Below are positions 1 to 8,637 of a DNA stretch of 64,000 nt, in pieces. How positions within the stretch are numbered: the first letter of the stretch is position 1; the number at the start of each line of letters is the position of its first letter. A program made the position numbers and the translations under genes. Under the pieces are notes generated by a model. The model was not told the DNA's origin. It made no database searches and saw only the letters and a list, made by a program, of their open reading frames with translations. The DNA comes from Methylobacterium sp. GXS13. Lineage in GTDB: Bacteria > Pseudomonadota > Alphaproteobacteria > Rhizobiales > Beijerinckiaceae. Where the stretch lies: NCBI RefSeq assembly GCF_001455965.1, contig NZ_LKKO01000080.1, positions 62,001 through 126,000 of the forward strand, written 5' to 3'.

Positions 1-814
1 CGGTTCCGGTCAGGAAGCCGACCTGCGCGAGCGAGACGCCGAGGTCGAGCAGGGCCAAGGTGTTCGGTCCCGACAGAAGATAGGCGGCCGCGAAATAGGC
101 ACCGAGCACCAGAATGCGGGTTGCGAGAGCTCGCAAGCGCGCGAACGACCCCGACCATCTCTCCGGTGCCCCACCGACCCCGCGCAATCGCGCCTCCGGG
201 TAAGCGAGGATCGGGAGAAGACACAGTGCGTCGAGGGCCGCACAGGCGAGGACCGCCACGCGCCATCCCAGCCAATCGTAGGATCCGACCAGAACCCCGA
301 CGCCCAGGATGCCGCCCAGGGACGCGCCGCAGAGCTTGGCCGATGCGACGAAGGCGCGCCGCTCCGCCGGCACGGTCTCCACGACCAGAGCCTCCAGCGC
401 GATGTCCATTGTGGCGACGCAGGCACAAGCCGCGACCGCCAGCAGGAGCAGCGCCGCCAAAGGCCACTGCTCGCCGAAACTCAGGATCCCGAGCAGCAGC
501 ACCGTCATGCCCTGCGCCGCGACGATCCAGGCGATCCGGTGATCGAGGTACGGCAGGCGGATCCGGTCGAGGGCCGCGGCCCAGAGGAAGGTCAGTCCCA
601 CCGGCAGGTTGATGAGTTGCAGCAGGCCCACCTCGGCCAGTTCCAGACCCCGGACCCGTAGGATCAGCGGTGCTCCCCCAGACAGGAAGCCCAGCGTCGC
701 GCCAAAGGTCATGTACAGGCAGAAAAACGGCGCCAACGGCCGCATGCCGGATAGGGATGCGGCGAGATGCACGCCGATATAGCCGACAGCTGACCGGCTC
801 AGCGCCTGCAGCAT
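1..814 (-). CDS. MFS permease, AmpG/RhtX-like (3' end outside window)
   Basis: Membrane permease of the major facilitator superfamily; only the N-terminal 271 residues lie in the window because the gene runs off its left edge. The visible part is almost entirely hydrophobic helices broken by short basic loops. The segment reading ATMDIALEALVVETVP followed by ASAKLCGASLGG resembles the central region of AmpG-type and RhtX/FptX-type permeases, which import muropeptides or siderophores. The ATG at 814 is the first in-frame start after an AT-rich leader. Substrate cannot be assigned from the sequence; the family call is from recalled similarity. Confidence 0.65.
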   Translation of the reverse strand, partial: MLQALSRSAVGYIGVHLAASLSGMRPLAPFFCLYMTFGATLGFLSGGAPLILRVRGLELAEVGLLQLINLPVGLTFLWAAALDRIRLPYLDHRIAWIVAAQGMTVLLLGILSFGEQWPLAALLLLAVAACACVATMDIALEALVVETVPAERRAFVASAKLCGASLGGILGVGVLVGSYDWLGWRVAVLACAALDALCLLPILAYPEARLRGVGGAPERWSGSFARLRALATRILVLGAYFAAAYLLSGPNTLALLDLGVSLAQVGFLTGT

Positions 815-1210
815 CGTCTGCCTCGTGGCGGCGCGGGACACCGGCCCGTTACACGGTGCCGCTCGGGTTCCGAGGCGTTCCAGTTTATAATCAAACTAAT
901 TCAATATTCTACTTCTGCCTATCAATTTTAGACCTCATGCAGGCCATCGATCAAGACACCGGCAAATCCATAGCAACCGGCCTCCAGAAACAGGCCCTCC
1001 ATTACCGGTCATCTCGTGCAAAGACGGCTGTGTATCGGAGTACCCTGAGCGGCCGGGCTGCGACGGAATACCGGAGGGCGGAAAACGATCCGTGGCCTGC
1101 GGATCAAGGCGGCGATGATTGGCGGCGTTAAAAAAACGCCGCCACGGTTCACGTCGTGCAAGTCCATCCGCAACGAGGTTGAGGGCGAAACAGGCCCGTC
1201 GAACCGGTTT
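815..1210. other. Intergenic region with AT-rich promoter zone and hairpin
   Basis: No convincing gene. Positions about 880-960 are strikingly AT-rich and probably hold the promoter of the leftward permease gene, including an interrupted inverted repeat at 882-897. The rest is of ordinary GC content and ends in a strong hairpin at 1121-1143 next to the stop of the L,D-transpeptidase gene. Confidence 0.5.
1121..1143 (-). terminator. Hairpin downstream of L,D-transpeptidase gene
   Basis: Perfect 9-bp inverted repeat (ggcggcgtt / aacgccgcc) with a five-A loop on the plus strand, about 70 bp past the stop of the leftward gene. It has no U-tract after the stem, so it is a transcript-end or stabilising hairpin rather than a classical terminator. 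Confidence 0.4.
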
Positions 1211-1963
1211 TCAGAGGACCTCGACGCGGGTTCCGACCGGTACGCGGTCGTAGAGGTCCACCACATCCTCGTTCATCATCCGGATGCACCCCGAGGATAC
1301 CGATTGGCCGATCGTCCCCGGCTCGTTGGTCCCATGGATGCGGTAGAGCGAGGAGCCGAGATAGAGGGCGCGCGCGCCCAGCGGATTGGCCGGGCCGCCG
1401 GCCATATGCCGTGGCAAGTCAGGGCGGCGGGCGAGCATTTCCGCCGGCGGCGTCCAATCAGGCCACTCGGCTTTGCGGCTGACTGTCTTGAGGCCGCTCC
1501 AGGCAAAACCCGGACGGCCAACGCCGATCCCGTAGCGTAGCGCCCGCTGACCGGGCTGCACGAGATAGAGGTGCTTGGCGGAGGTATCGATCACAATGGT
1601 TCCGGGCCGTTGCGGCCCGGCAAACGCGACCTCCTGGCGGCGGTATTCCGGACCGACCTCCTGGGCGATGCGGGTTGGATCCGCCTGCCCCAGTCCATAG
1701 ACCTGTTGCAGCGGGGCGGCCTGGATCGGCTCCGGCTCGGCCGGCAGCAGGTCACCGGAATATGCGGCCACCCGCTGCGGAGCTGTCGCGCGCTGTGGCC
1801 AGCCGCGGCCCCCTCCCCTGGCTTGGCCGGTCATGAGATATTCGATCAGGCCGCCGCCATAGCCACCATCTTCGGCGTAGCGTGCCTGTTGTGCCGCGGC
1901 GGGGCCACAGAGCAGACCCGCCACGAGAGCCGTACAGAGACTGAGACGGACCGGACCACGCAT
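1211..1963 (-). CDS. L,D-transpeptidase (YkuD/ErfK family), secreted
   Basis: Cell-wall enzyme that makes 3-3 cross-links or attaches proteins to peptidoglycan in the periplasm. It begins with a signal peptide (basic MRGPVR, hydrophobic core, AAAQQ cleavage region), and the C-terminal half carries the YkuD catalytic signature with His at about residue 210 and SSGCIRM with the nucleophile Cys at about 226. The ATG at 1963 is preferred over an in-frame start 21 codons upstream because it begins the signal peptide and follows a GGGAGC ribosome binding site. At 250 residues it is a normal single-domain member. A second, larger L,D-transpeptidase lies near 35 kb. Confidence 0.9.
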   Translation of the reverse strand: MRGPVRLSLCTALVAGLLCGPAAAQQARYAEDGGYGGGLIEYLMTGQARGGGRGWPQRATAPQRVAAYSGDLLPAEPEPIQAAPLQQVYGLGQADPTRIAQEVGPEYRRQEVAFAGPQRPGTIVIDTSAKHLYLVQPGQRALRYGIGVGRPGFAWSGLKTVSRKAEWPDWTPPAEMLARRPDLPRHMAGGPANPLGARALYLGSSLYRIHGTNEPGTIGQSVSSGCIRMMNEDVVDLYDRVPVGTRVEVL

Positions 1964-2249
1964 CGTCGAACGCTCCCTCGAGGATTCAGACCCCGATTCG
2001 CGTAAGATCCACCGACAACCGGCCATTCCCGTGAATCAACGTGGTGAATCACGTCCGATGCCGATCACATACGCCGACGACGCTGGGTTAGCGTGAATCG
2101 TTAGTAAAGCCGGGGGCTCCGCAACCTCTGATAGGTCAAATGCCCCCGGTGCATACGATTTCGCGACAGATGAGCTTGGCAGTCACAGTCCGCTAACCGA
2201 TTGTGATAGAGAGTCGCCACCAACGATCCTTAAGGCTCACGCCCCGACG

Positions 2250-2966
2250 ATGACCCAGAAGCGCTATCGCATTGAAGACAGCCTCGGGCTTCCCGGGGTT
2301 TTGCCCGCGGCACCGGGTCCGGACGTTTCGAATGAGCGGCTGGACCAGATCCTGAACGCGATCCTTGACCTGCGTCGCATCACCCAGATGAGCGCGGATG
2401 AGACGATCGAGACGTGCCGGCGCGAGTTGCACGACGCCCTGGCGATGCGCTCCGAACTCGACCTGATGAAGGAGGCGATCACCCGGACCAAGTCCGAGCT
2501 GGCGACGCTCCATCGCTCGGAGAATAGCGGCAAGGGCATGCGCCGGGCAGCGGACGAGCTCGACGCCGTGGTCGAATCGACCGAACGCGCCACGACGCAG
2601 TTGCTCAACGCGGTCGAGGAGATCGAGACGAATGCCGGCATGCTGTACACGGCGAATCTGCCGCCGGGCATGAAGCAGCACGTCGATATCATCCAGGAGC
2701 GGGTGATCTCGGCCTACGAGGCCTGCAACTTCCAGGATCTGACCGGCCAGCGGATCAACAAGATCGTCGGCGTGATGAAGTTCATCGAGGAGCACCTCGA
2801 TCGGCTGATCACGGCCTGGACGCAGCTGGACAGCTTCCGCGATCTCATCACCGTCATGCCGGTCCCGACCGCGCTGGACGACGAGAGTAGCCTGCTCAAC
2901 GGGCCGAAGCTCGACGACGATCCGGGACACGTCGACCAGAACGACATCGATTCGCTGTTCGACTGA
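2250..2966 (+). CDS. cheZ: Protein phosphatase CheZ
   Basis: Chemotaxis phosphatase that dephosphorylates CheY-P and so resets the flagellar switch. The protein is 238 residues and mostly helical, with a long central coiled coil. The catalytic segment NFQDLTGQRI, with Gln at about residue 167, matches the active-site helix of CheZ, and the acidic C-terminus DQNDIDSLFD matches the CheY-binding tail. An acidic linker joins the two. It stands alone, divergent from the L,D-transpeptidase gene, not inside a che operon. The ATG at 2250 has only a distant AAGG upstream, so the exact start is less certain than the identity. Confidence 0.88.
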   Translation: MTQKRYRIEDSLGLPGVLPAAPGPDVSNERLDQILNAILDLRRITQMSADETIETCRRELHDALAMRSELDLMKEAITRTKSELATLHRSENSGKGMRRAADELDAVVESTERATTQLLNAVEEIETNAGMLYTANLPPGMKQHVDIIQERVISAYEACNFQDLTGQRINKIVGVMKFIEEHLDRLITAWTQLDSFRDLITVMPVPTALDDESSLLNGPKLDDDPGHVDQNDIDSLFD

Positions 2967-3046
2967 TTCGGCCCGGCGGGTTCGGCGCGGCAATTTTGTC
3001 GGACGACCCGGTGCCGCTCGGGGCCAGGAACGCTTAGATCTGCGGT

Positions 3047-5113
3047 ATGAACCGCAGAGCCCTCTCAGACCTGCCCCCCGACACGTTCGACGACGGCCGC
3101 GACGCCGAGCGTGAAGAGAACGCCGGCGAGGTCGAGGCCGCGCTGCCCGCCGAGGATTCGCCGGAGATCGATTTCGATTTCGATCCGGGGGCGGTTCAAG
3201 CCGGCACCGAAGTGATCCGTCGCTTCTGGTCGACGCTGCCGAACTCGCCCGGCGTCTACCGGATGTTCGATCATCGCGGCGACGTCCTCTATGTTGGCAA
3301 GGCTAAGAACCTGAAGGCGCGCGTCGGCTCCTACGCACGGGGCCAGGCGCATTCGAACCGTATCGCTCGGATGATCTCCCAGACGGCGGCGATGGAGTTC
3401 GTCACCACCGCCACCGAGACCGAGGCGCTGCTCCTCGAAGCCAACCTGATCAAGCAGCTCAAGCCCCGTTTCAACGTGCTGATGCGGGACGACAAGTCCT
3501 TTCCCTACATCCTGGTCACCGCCGACGGCCCGGCGCCGCAGATCGTGAAGCACCGGGGCGCACGGCGTCGGAAGGGCAATTATTACGGCCCCTTCGCCAG
3601 CGTCTGGGCGGTCAACCGCACGGTGAACGCCCTGCAGCGGGCCTTCCTGCTGCGCACCTGCACCGACAGCTATTACGAGAACCGCAGCCGGCCGTGCCTG
3701 CTGTTCCAGATCAAGCGCTGCTCCGGACCCTGCACGGGCGAGATCGGGACCGACGATTACGCCGCGATGGCGGATGCCGCGCGGGCGTTCCTGGCGGGCA
3801 AGTCCAACGCCGTCAAAGACCGGATGCGCACCGAGATGCAGGAAGCGTCCGAAGCGATGGAGTTCGAGCGCGCCGCCCGGTATCGCGACCGGATCGCGGC
3901 GCTTTCGGCAATCCAGGGGGTGCAGGGCGTCAACACCCAGGGCGTCGAAGAGGCCGACGTGTTCGCCCTCGACGAGCAGGCCGGGCAGTTCTGCATCGAG
4001 GTGTTCTTCTTCCGAAATTTCCAGAACTGGGGCAATCGCGCTTACTTTCCGAAAGCCGATCGGTCGATGACCCCGGAAGAGGTGCTCGGCTCGTTCATCA
4101 GTCAGTTCTACGACGACAAGCCCGCGCCCCGCACGGTCCTGACCAGCCACCCGATCGAGGATGCCGAGCTGGTCGCCGCCGCCCTGTCGAGCCGCGTCGA
4201 CTACCGGGTCGAGATCCACAAACCGAGCCGCAGCGAGCGCAAGAATCTCGTCGAATACGCCCAACGCAATGCCAAGGAGGCGCTGGCCCGGCGGCTGGCC
4301 GACACGGCGTCGCAGGGCAAGCTGCTGACGGCCCTGGGCCAGGCTTTCGGCATGGACCGGACCCCGCGACGCATTGAGGTTTACGACAATTCGCACATCA
4401 TGGGCACGAATGCGGTGGGGGGTATGATCGTCGCTGGCCCGACGGGGTTCATGAAGACGCATTACCGCACGTTCAACATCAAGTCGGAGGAACTCACCCC
4501 GGGGGACGATTACGGCATGATGCGTGAGGTCCTTCAGCGGCGCTTCAAGCGCCTCGTCAAGGAAGCGCCGCGCACGGAGCGCGAGGCTGCCGCGGCAAGC
4601 GCAGAGGGCGACGCGCAGGAGCCGATTCCCGCCCCGGCCGAGGAGGGGGAGGCGTTTCCCGCTTGGCCGGATCTGGTGCTCATCGACGGCGGTAAGGGTC
4701 AGCTCGACGCTGCCCGCACGGCGCTGGACGAGATCGGCGTGTCGGGGGTTCCGTTGATCGGAATCGCTAAGGGCCGCGACCGCGATGCCGGTCGTGAGAC
4801 GTTTTTCGTGCCGGGCCGGCCGCCGTTCAAGCTTCCACCGCGCGACCCGACCCTCTACTTCGTGCAGCGGCTGCGCGACGAAGCCCACCGCTTCGCCATC
4901 GGCAGCCACAGGGCCAAGCGCAAGCGTGAGATGATCAAGAATCCTTTGGACGAGATCGCCGGCATCGGGCCCAGCCGAAAGCGCGCGCTGCTCCACCATT
5001 TCGGAACCGTGAAGGCGATCGAGCGCGCCGCCTTCGAGGACTTGGCCAAGACTCCTGGGGTGAATGCCGCGACCGCCCGTGCGGTCTACGATTTCTTCCA
5101 TGCCGGCGCCTGA
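3047..5113 (+). CDS. uvrC: Excinuclease ABC subunit C
   Basis: Nuclease subunit of nucleotide excision repair, making both incisions around a lesion in the UvrBC complex. After an acidic N-terminal extension of about 60 residues come the GIY-YIG domain (SPGVYRMFD then VLYVGKAKNL), a Cys-containing region (CSGPCTGEIG), a UVR helical hairpin that contacts UvrB (about residues 255-290), the RNase H-like C-terminal nuclease (VYDNSHIMG and LVLIDGGKGQ), and tandem helix-hairpin-helix motifs at the end. At 688 residues it is slightly longer than usual because of the N-terminal extension and a low-complexity Ala/Glu insert near 4570-4650. It is followed immediately by pgsA. Confidence 0.97.
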   Translation: MNRRALSDLPPDTFDDGRDAEREENAGEVEAALPAEDSPEIDFDFDPGAVQAGTEVIRRFWSTLPNSPGVYRMFDHRGDVLYVGKAKNLKARVGSYARGQAHSNRIARMISQTAAMEFVTTATETEALLLEANLIKQLKPRFNVLMRDDKSFPYILVTADGPAPQIVKHRGARRRKGNYYGPFASVWAVNRTVNALQRAFLLRTCTDSYYENRSRPCLLFQIKRCSGPCTGEIGTDDYAAMADAARAFLAGKSNAVKDRMRTEMQEASEAMEFERAARYRDRIAALSAIQGVQGVNTQGVEEADVFALDEQAGQFCIEVFFFRNFQNWGNRAYFPKADRSMTPEEVLGSFISQFYDDKPAPRTVLTSHPIEDAELVAAALSSRVDYRVEIHKPSRSERKNLVEYAQRNAKEALARRLADTASQGKLLTALGQAFGMDRTPRRIEVYDNSHIMGTNAVGGMIVAGPTGFMKTHYRTFNIKSEELTPGDDYGMMREVLQRRFKRLVKEAPRTEREAAAASAEGDAQEPIPAPAEEGEAFPAWPDLVLIDGGKGQLDAARTALDEIGVSGVPLIGIAKGRDRDAGRETFFVPGRPPFKLPPRDPTLYFVQRLRDEAHRFAIGSHRAKRKREMIKNPLDEIAGIGPSRKRALLHHFGTVKAIERAAFEDLAKTPGVNAATARAVYDFFHAGA

Positions 5114-5186
5114 GGATCACGCCGTCACGGCCGCGCCCGCGGTCGAGACGTTGACGCACGGGCCAAGCTCTGATTTCACCCCGGCC

Positions 5187-5786
5187 ATGAACGCCGTCCT
5201 TCCTCGACGCCGGTCGCCGGCCTGGACGCTCGCGAATTGCCTGACCTACGGGCGCCTCGTCGCGGTGCCGGTGATGGTCGCGTTGCTGTTCTGGCCCGAC
5301 TCGCACACCGCGCGTTGGACAGCCCTGGGTGTCTTCGTCGTGGCCGCGATCACCGATTACCTCGACGGGTATGTCGCGCGGACTTACCATCAGAGTTCTG
5401 CCCTCGGCCGGATGCTTGACCCGATCGCGGACAAGTTGCTGGTCTCGGCCTGCCTGCTGATGCTGACGGCCGATCATACCATCGTAGGCTCGTCGATCTG
5501 GGCAGCGATCGTGATCCTGTGCCGGGAGGTGCTGGTGTCCGGCCTGCGCGAATACCTCGCCGAGCTGAAGGTCGGCGTGCCGGTCAGCAAAATCGCCAAG
5601 TGGAAGACGACGGTGCAGCTCGTTGCCATCGGCTTCCTGGTGGCCGGCCCGGCGGGCGAGCGAGTTCTTCCCGGCACCGAGCCGATCGGCCTTGCCCTAT
5701 TGTGGCTTGCCGCCGCCCTCACGATTTGGACCGGCTGGGACTACATGAGAGCCGGGATCAAGCACGTGATCGACGACCCGCGTTAG
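5187..5786 (+). CDS. pgsA: CDP-diacylglycerol-glycerol-3-phosphate 3-phosphatidyltransferase
   Basis: Integral membrane enzyme making phosphatidylglycerol phosphate, the committed step to phosphatidylglycerol and cardiolipin. The CDP-alcohol phosphatidyltransferase signature D-x2-DG-x2-AR-x8-G-x3-D-x3-D is intact (DYLDGYVAR, then GRMLDPIAD). Several hydrophobic helices follow. Starting at the ATG at 5187 gives 199 residues, a typical length, and leads directly into the conserved LANCLTYGRL segment. An in-frame ATG at 5100, overlapping the uvrC stop, would add 29 poorly conserved-looking residues and cannot be excluded. Co-transcription with uvrC is likely. Confidence 0.93.
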   Translation: MNAVLPRRRSPAWTLANCLTYGRLVAVPVMVALLFWPDSHTARWTALGVFVVAAITDYLDGYVARTYHQSSALGRMLDPIADKLLVSACLLMLTADHTIVGSSIWAAIVILCREVLVSGLREYLAELKVGVPVSKIAKWKTTVQLVAIGFLVAGPAGERVLPGTEPIGLALLWLAAALTIWTGWDYMRAGIKHVIDDPR

Positions 5787-5837
5787 AGCATCATCCCGAG
5801 CGCCGCCGTCCGGCATTCGGACCATGACGATGCTCTA
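5784..5837. repeat. Nested inverted repeat at the end of pgsA
   Basis: Outer arms tagagcatcatc (5784-5795) and gacgatgctcta (5826-5837) pair at 11 of 12 positions, enclosing a small perfect hairpin gtccg-gcatt-cggac. The left arm contains the pgsA stop codon. There is no T-run, so this is either a transcript-end structure or a copy of a dispersed palindromic repeat. Confidence 0.5.
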
Positions 5838-5876
5838 TGGGCGCGATCGACGATCCCCTTCCGGCACGGTGACACG

Positions 5877-6128
5877 ATGAAGCTCGTCTATTTCGCCTGG
5901 GTCCGCGAGCGGATCGGCCGCGCCGAGGAGGAGCTGGCCCCGCCGCCGGAGGTCGCCACCGTCACCGATCTGGTTACCTGGCTGCGCGGGCGCGGCGAGG
6001 AATATGCCTACGCGTTCGAGGATCCGGGCGTGGTCCGCGCCGCAATCGACCGGGCGCATGCGAAGCCGGACGCGACGATTGCAGGCGCCCGCGAAATTGC
6101 GTTCTTCCCACCGATGACCGGCGGTTGA
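5877..6128 (+). CDS. moaD: Molybdopterin synthase small subunit MoaD
   Basis: Ubiquitin-like sulfur carrier of molybdenum cofactor synthesis; its C-terminal thiocarboxylate donates sulfur to precursor Z within the MoaD-MoaE synthase. The 83-residue protein has the beta-grasp start MKLVYFAWVRERIG, the FFPPMTGG end and the obligatory terminal Gly-Gly. An excellent length match to the family. MoaE, its usual partner, is not next to it: the following gene is an unrelated secreted peptide. It probably belongs to the same transcriptional direction as uvrC-pgsA but is separated from them by the inverted repeat at the pgsA stop. Confidence 0.93.
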   Translation: MKLVYFAWVRERIGRAEEELAPPPEVATVTDLVTWLRGRGEEYAYAFEDPGVVRAAIDRAHAKPDATIAGAREIAFFPPMTGG

Positions 6129-6136
6129 GGGTTCGG

Positions 6137-6190
6137 AAAGCTCGGCACGTAGTCCGCCGGTCTTGAAACCGGGGCGATCCGGAGCTTTTT
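6137..6190 (+). terminator. Probable terminator after moaD
   Basis: Outer arms aaagctc (6137-6143) and gagcttt (6182-6188) flank an inner hairpin ccggt/accgg, and the structure ends in five T residues. Position just past the moaD stop supports transcript termination. Confidence 0.55.
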
Positions 6191-6393
6191 GGCAACGTCG
6201 CTCCGGCCGCGTTCCAAGCCGAACGGCGCGTGGGCCGAGCCGCGTTCGCTTACGGGTTCGGCCCGCTTTCCGGCACATCGTCCGCCGAGCTGGAATTCAC
6301 CGCTCAGGTCGGTGTTTCAACCACCAGAAATTGCGGAACGCTCAAGCTGGGGCCGCCGTTACTCGGGACCGAAATCGGAACCGGAGTTCTCCT

Positions 6394-6624
6394 ATGCGCA
6401 CCGCCCTCCTCACAGCCGCTGCCCTACTCAGCCTCGGCGCGGCCGCCCAAGCCCAGACCACCGTGATCGAACGCGACCGGCCCGCCGTCGTGGTCGACCG
6501 TCCGGCCTCCGAGTCGAAGTCCGTCACCGTTCACGATCACGGCGACGGCTGCGTTACCAAGACGGTGCGCAAGGAAAACGATATGGGGGATTCCAAGACC
6601 GTGAAGAAGGAGAGCTGCGACTGA
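6394..6624 (+). CDS. Small secreted protein of unknown function
   Basis: A 76-residue product that I do not recognise. Residues 1-20 form a clear signal peptide (MRTALLTAAALLSLGAAAQA), leaving a mature peptide of about 56 residues that is strongly charged, with Val/Asp/Lys-rich stretches (VIERDRP, VVVDRP) and two Cys that could pair. The ATG at 6394 follows GGAG at 6383 by seven bases, which decides the start over longer in-frame extensions. It sits alone between the moaD terminator and the RraA-like gene. Similar short Lys/Asp-rich secreted peptides occur widely in this bacterial group, but no role is implied. Confidence 0.75.
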   Translation: MRTALLTAAALLSLGAAAQAQTTVIERDRPAVVVDRPASESKSVTVHDHGDGCVTKTVRKENDMGDSKTVKKESCD

Positions 6625-6720
6625 ACGGGCTTCGTTTCCTGGTGATCGCCGGCTGAAGAGCGTCGTCTAACCCGCAAAGCCGGCCCTGTAGAAAGAACGC
6701 AGCGGAACAGTAACTTGGGA

Positions 6721-6751
6721 CTGTACTCGATCGGATTGCGATCGAGTACAG
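6721..6751. repeat. Perfect 13-bp inverted repeat upstream of RraA-like gene
   Basis: Arms ctgtactcgatcg (6721-6733) and cgatcgagtacag (6739-6751) are exact reverse complements around the 5-base loop gattg. It lies 50 bp before the RraA-like start and lacks a following T-run. It may be an operator, an mRNA leader hairpin or a dispersed repeat. Confidence 0.7.
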
Positions 6752-6800
6752 CGCTCGGTAGCGGGCGACGCCGTCCGCCCCAGCCGGGAAGGATACGCGG

Positions 6801-7499
6801 ATGTCGAGCGACGCCCAGATCGTCGAAACCCTCTCGAAGGTCACCACCGCCACGATCACAACGATCCTGCTGAAGAAGGGGCTGCGCAATGTCTGGCTGC
6901 GCGGAACGCGGCCGCTGAGGCCTGGTCAGCCCCGGATCGTCGGCCGTGCCTTCACGTTACGCTTTGTTCCGGCGCGCGAGGATCTTGCCACCCCGGAATC
7001 GTGGTCGTCCCCGACCTCCACCCGGGCCGCGATCGAGGCGATGCCGTCCGGCTGCATCGCGGTCGTGGATGCGATGGGCGTCACCGATGCCGGCATTTTC
7101 GGCGACATCCTTTGTGCCCGCATGGCGAAAAAGGGCGTCGCCGCCCTGGTTACGGATGGCGTCGTCCGAGACGTCGCGGGCGTCCTGGGCACCGGCTTGC
7201 CGGTCTGGTGCCAGGGCGCGGCGGCCCCGCCCTCCGTGGCCGGTCTGACCTTCGTCGCTTGGCAGCAGCCGATCGCCTGCGGCGGTGTCGCGGTGTTCCC
7301 CGACGATGTGATCGTGGTGGACGAGGACGGCGCCGTACTGATCCCGGCGGCCCTGATCGACACCGTGGTGGAGCTTGCTCCCGAGCAGGAGCGCTTCGAG
7401 GGCTGGATCATGGAGGAGGTCGGTAAGGGCGCGGCGCTTCCGGGCCTCTACCCGCCGAACGCCGAGAACAAGGCGCGCTACGAGGCCAGCAAGGCCTGA
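6801..7499 (+). CDS. RraA family protein (possible 4-hydroxy-4-methyl-2-oxoglutarate aldolase-like)
   Basis: Member of the RraA/HMG-aldolase family, 232 residues. In this family some members inhibit RNase E and others are metal-dependent aldolases or decarboxylases of the protocatechuate and gallate pathways. The D-x20-R-D metal and substrate motif is present: Asp of FGDIL, then twenty residues to Arg-Asp of GVVRDVAG, which supports catalytic competence. The length exceeds the about 160-residue RNase E regulator because of extra N- and C-terminal segments, favouring an enzyme over a true RraA. It is monocistronic by position. Confidence 0.85.
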   Translation: MSSDAQIVETLSKVTTATITTILLKKGLRNVWLRGTRPLRPGQPRIVGRAFTLRFVPAREDLATPESWSSPTSTRAAIEAMPSGCIAVVDAMGVTDAGIFGDILCARMAKKGVAALVTDGVVRDVAGVLGTGLPVWCQGAAAPPSVAGLTFVAWQQPIACGGVAVFPDDVIVVDEDGAVLIPAALIDTVVELAPEQERFEGWIMEEVGKGAALPGLYPPNAENKARYEASKA

Positions 7500-7542
7500 T
7501 CTACGAGGCTTTGCCACGGGCACCGAGCGGACGGATCGCCCG

Positions 7543-8565
7543 TCATAGCTCTACCATGACGAGGCCCTTAAGGCGGCCTTCACAGGCGTCGCGCAAGGCG
7601 CGGGGCGCATTCTCCAGCCCTGCGACCTTCGAACAGGCGAAATGGAGCCCCGCCTTTCGCTGCCAGGCGATCCAGTCCGGGAACGCCTCGGCGTGGTCCC
7701 GGTCGGCGCTGTATCCGCGTAGCGTGACATCCTTCAGGATCAGCTGGAACGAGTCGAGTTGCACCGGGGCGACGATGCTGGCGCCTGCGACATTCAATTC
7801 GGCGGTAAGCGCGCCGAGCAGAACGAACCGCGCCCCCTCGCTCGCAGCTTGTGTCGCGGCAGCGAGCTGCTCGCCGCCGACCATGTCGACGAACACATCG
7901 ACGCCCTCCGGCGCGGCCGCTCTCAGCTGATCCGCGATCAGGCCGCGGTCCCGCAGGATCACGGCGTCGTAGCCGAGATCGCCCGTCATCCAGTCGGCCT
8001 TTGCCTGACTGCTTGTGCTGCCGATCACCCGCGAAGCACCGAGCCTGCGGGCGATCTGTCCGGCCATCGATCCGATCGCTCCAGCGCCGCTCGACACGAA
8101 GACCGTGTCGCCCGTCCGAACCCGGATGCCGCGCGTTAGAGCAGCGTAGGCGGTCCAACCATGGCCGAGATAGGCCGCCGGTTCGATCGGCCCCCGGTCC
8201 AACGCCATGCAGCGTCCTGCATCGACGACGGCATAATCCCGCCAGCCGAGGGGATGCGAAACGAGCGCGCCGATCTCGAAGCCGCTCCCGGTTGGGCAGG
8301 CCACGACCTCACCGATGGCGCCGTCCGCCAGCGCATCCCCAGGCTTGAGCGCAGGGAAGGGAATGCCCTCGACGGCCTGCGCATCTGGGTTCGCCATCAG
8401 CCGAGTCGAGATGGAGATGCGGAACCAGCGATTGCGGACGACCAGATCGTTCGGGCCGGCTTCGGGTAGGGCAGTCTCCACGATGCTGAGATTGCGCGGC
8501 TGGATCATCCCATCGGGATAGGCGTGGAGCCGGACTTCGCGGCAGCGCTTAACTGTACGGTCCAT
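7543..8565 (-). CDS. Zinc-independent MDR family NADP-dependent oxidoreductase
   Basis: Cytosolic medium-chain reductase of the leukotriene B4 dehydrogenase/CurA type, likely reducing activated double bonds of enals or enones. The protein has the GroES-like N-terminal fold, then a Rossmann domain with SSGAGAIGSMAGQ binding the dinucleotide, and no cluster of Cys/His zinc ligands. The ATG at 8565 begins the characteristic opening (arginine-rich strand, then PDG-x-PRNLSIVE) and is preferred over a longer frame from 8622. A TetR-type regulator is transcribed divergently with a palindrome between them, so the pair is probably a self-contained stress-response unit. Confidence 0.88.
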   Translation of the reverse strand: MDRTVKRCREVRLHAYPDGMIQPRNLSIVETALPEAGPNDLVVRNRWFRISISTRLMANPDAQAVEGIPFPALKPGDALADGAIGEVVACPTGSGFEIGALVSHPLGWRDYAVVDAGRCMALDRGPIEPAAYLGHGWTAYAALTRGIRVRTGDTVFVSSGAGAIGSMAGQIARRLGASRVIGSTSSQAKADWMTGDLGYDAVILRDRGLIADQLRAAAPEGVDVFVDMVGGEQLAAATQAASEGARFVLLGALTAELNVAGASIVAPVQLDSFQLILKDVTLRGYSADRDHAEAFPDWIAWQRKAGLHFACSKVAGLENAPRALRDACEGRLKGLVMVEL

Positions 8566-8637
8566 GGCGTGTTCCAGGATGCGGTTTACTGGCCGCGTGC
8601 AAAGCAGCGGCAGCCGGGGCAACGGGACCTAACAAAA

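Noticed and set aside
2080..2105. Possible CtrA box (two GTTAG copies) near cheZ
   Set aside because: The spacing between the half-sites is nine rather than seven bases, and the bases differ from the consensus.
3065..5101. Long open frame of about 678 codons antisense to uvrC
   Set aside because: Shadow of the GC-rich sense gene; composition is Arg/Gly/His-rich without domains, whereas uvrC is intact.
6150..6188. Sequence cttgaaa in a hairpin, resembling a Ser-tRNA anticodon loop
   Set aside because: No acceptor or T-arm can be built; it better fits the moaD terminator.
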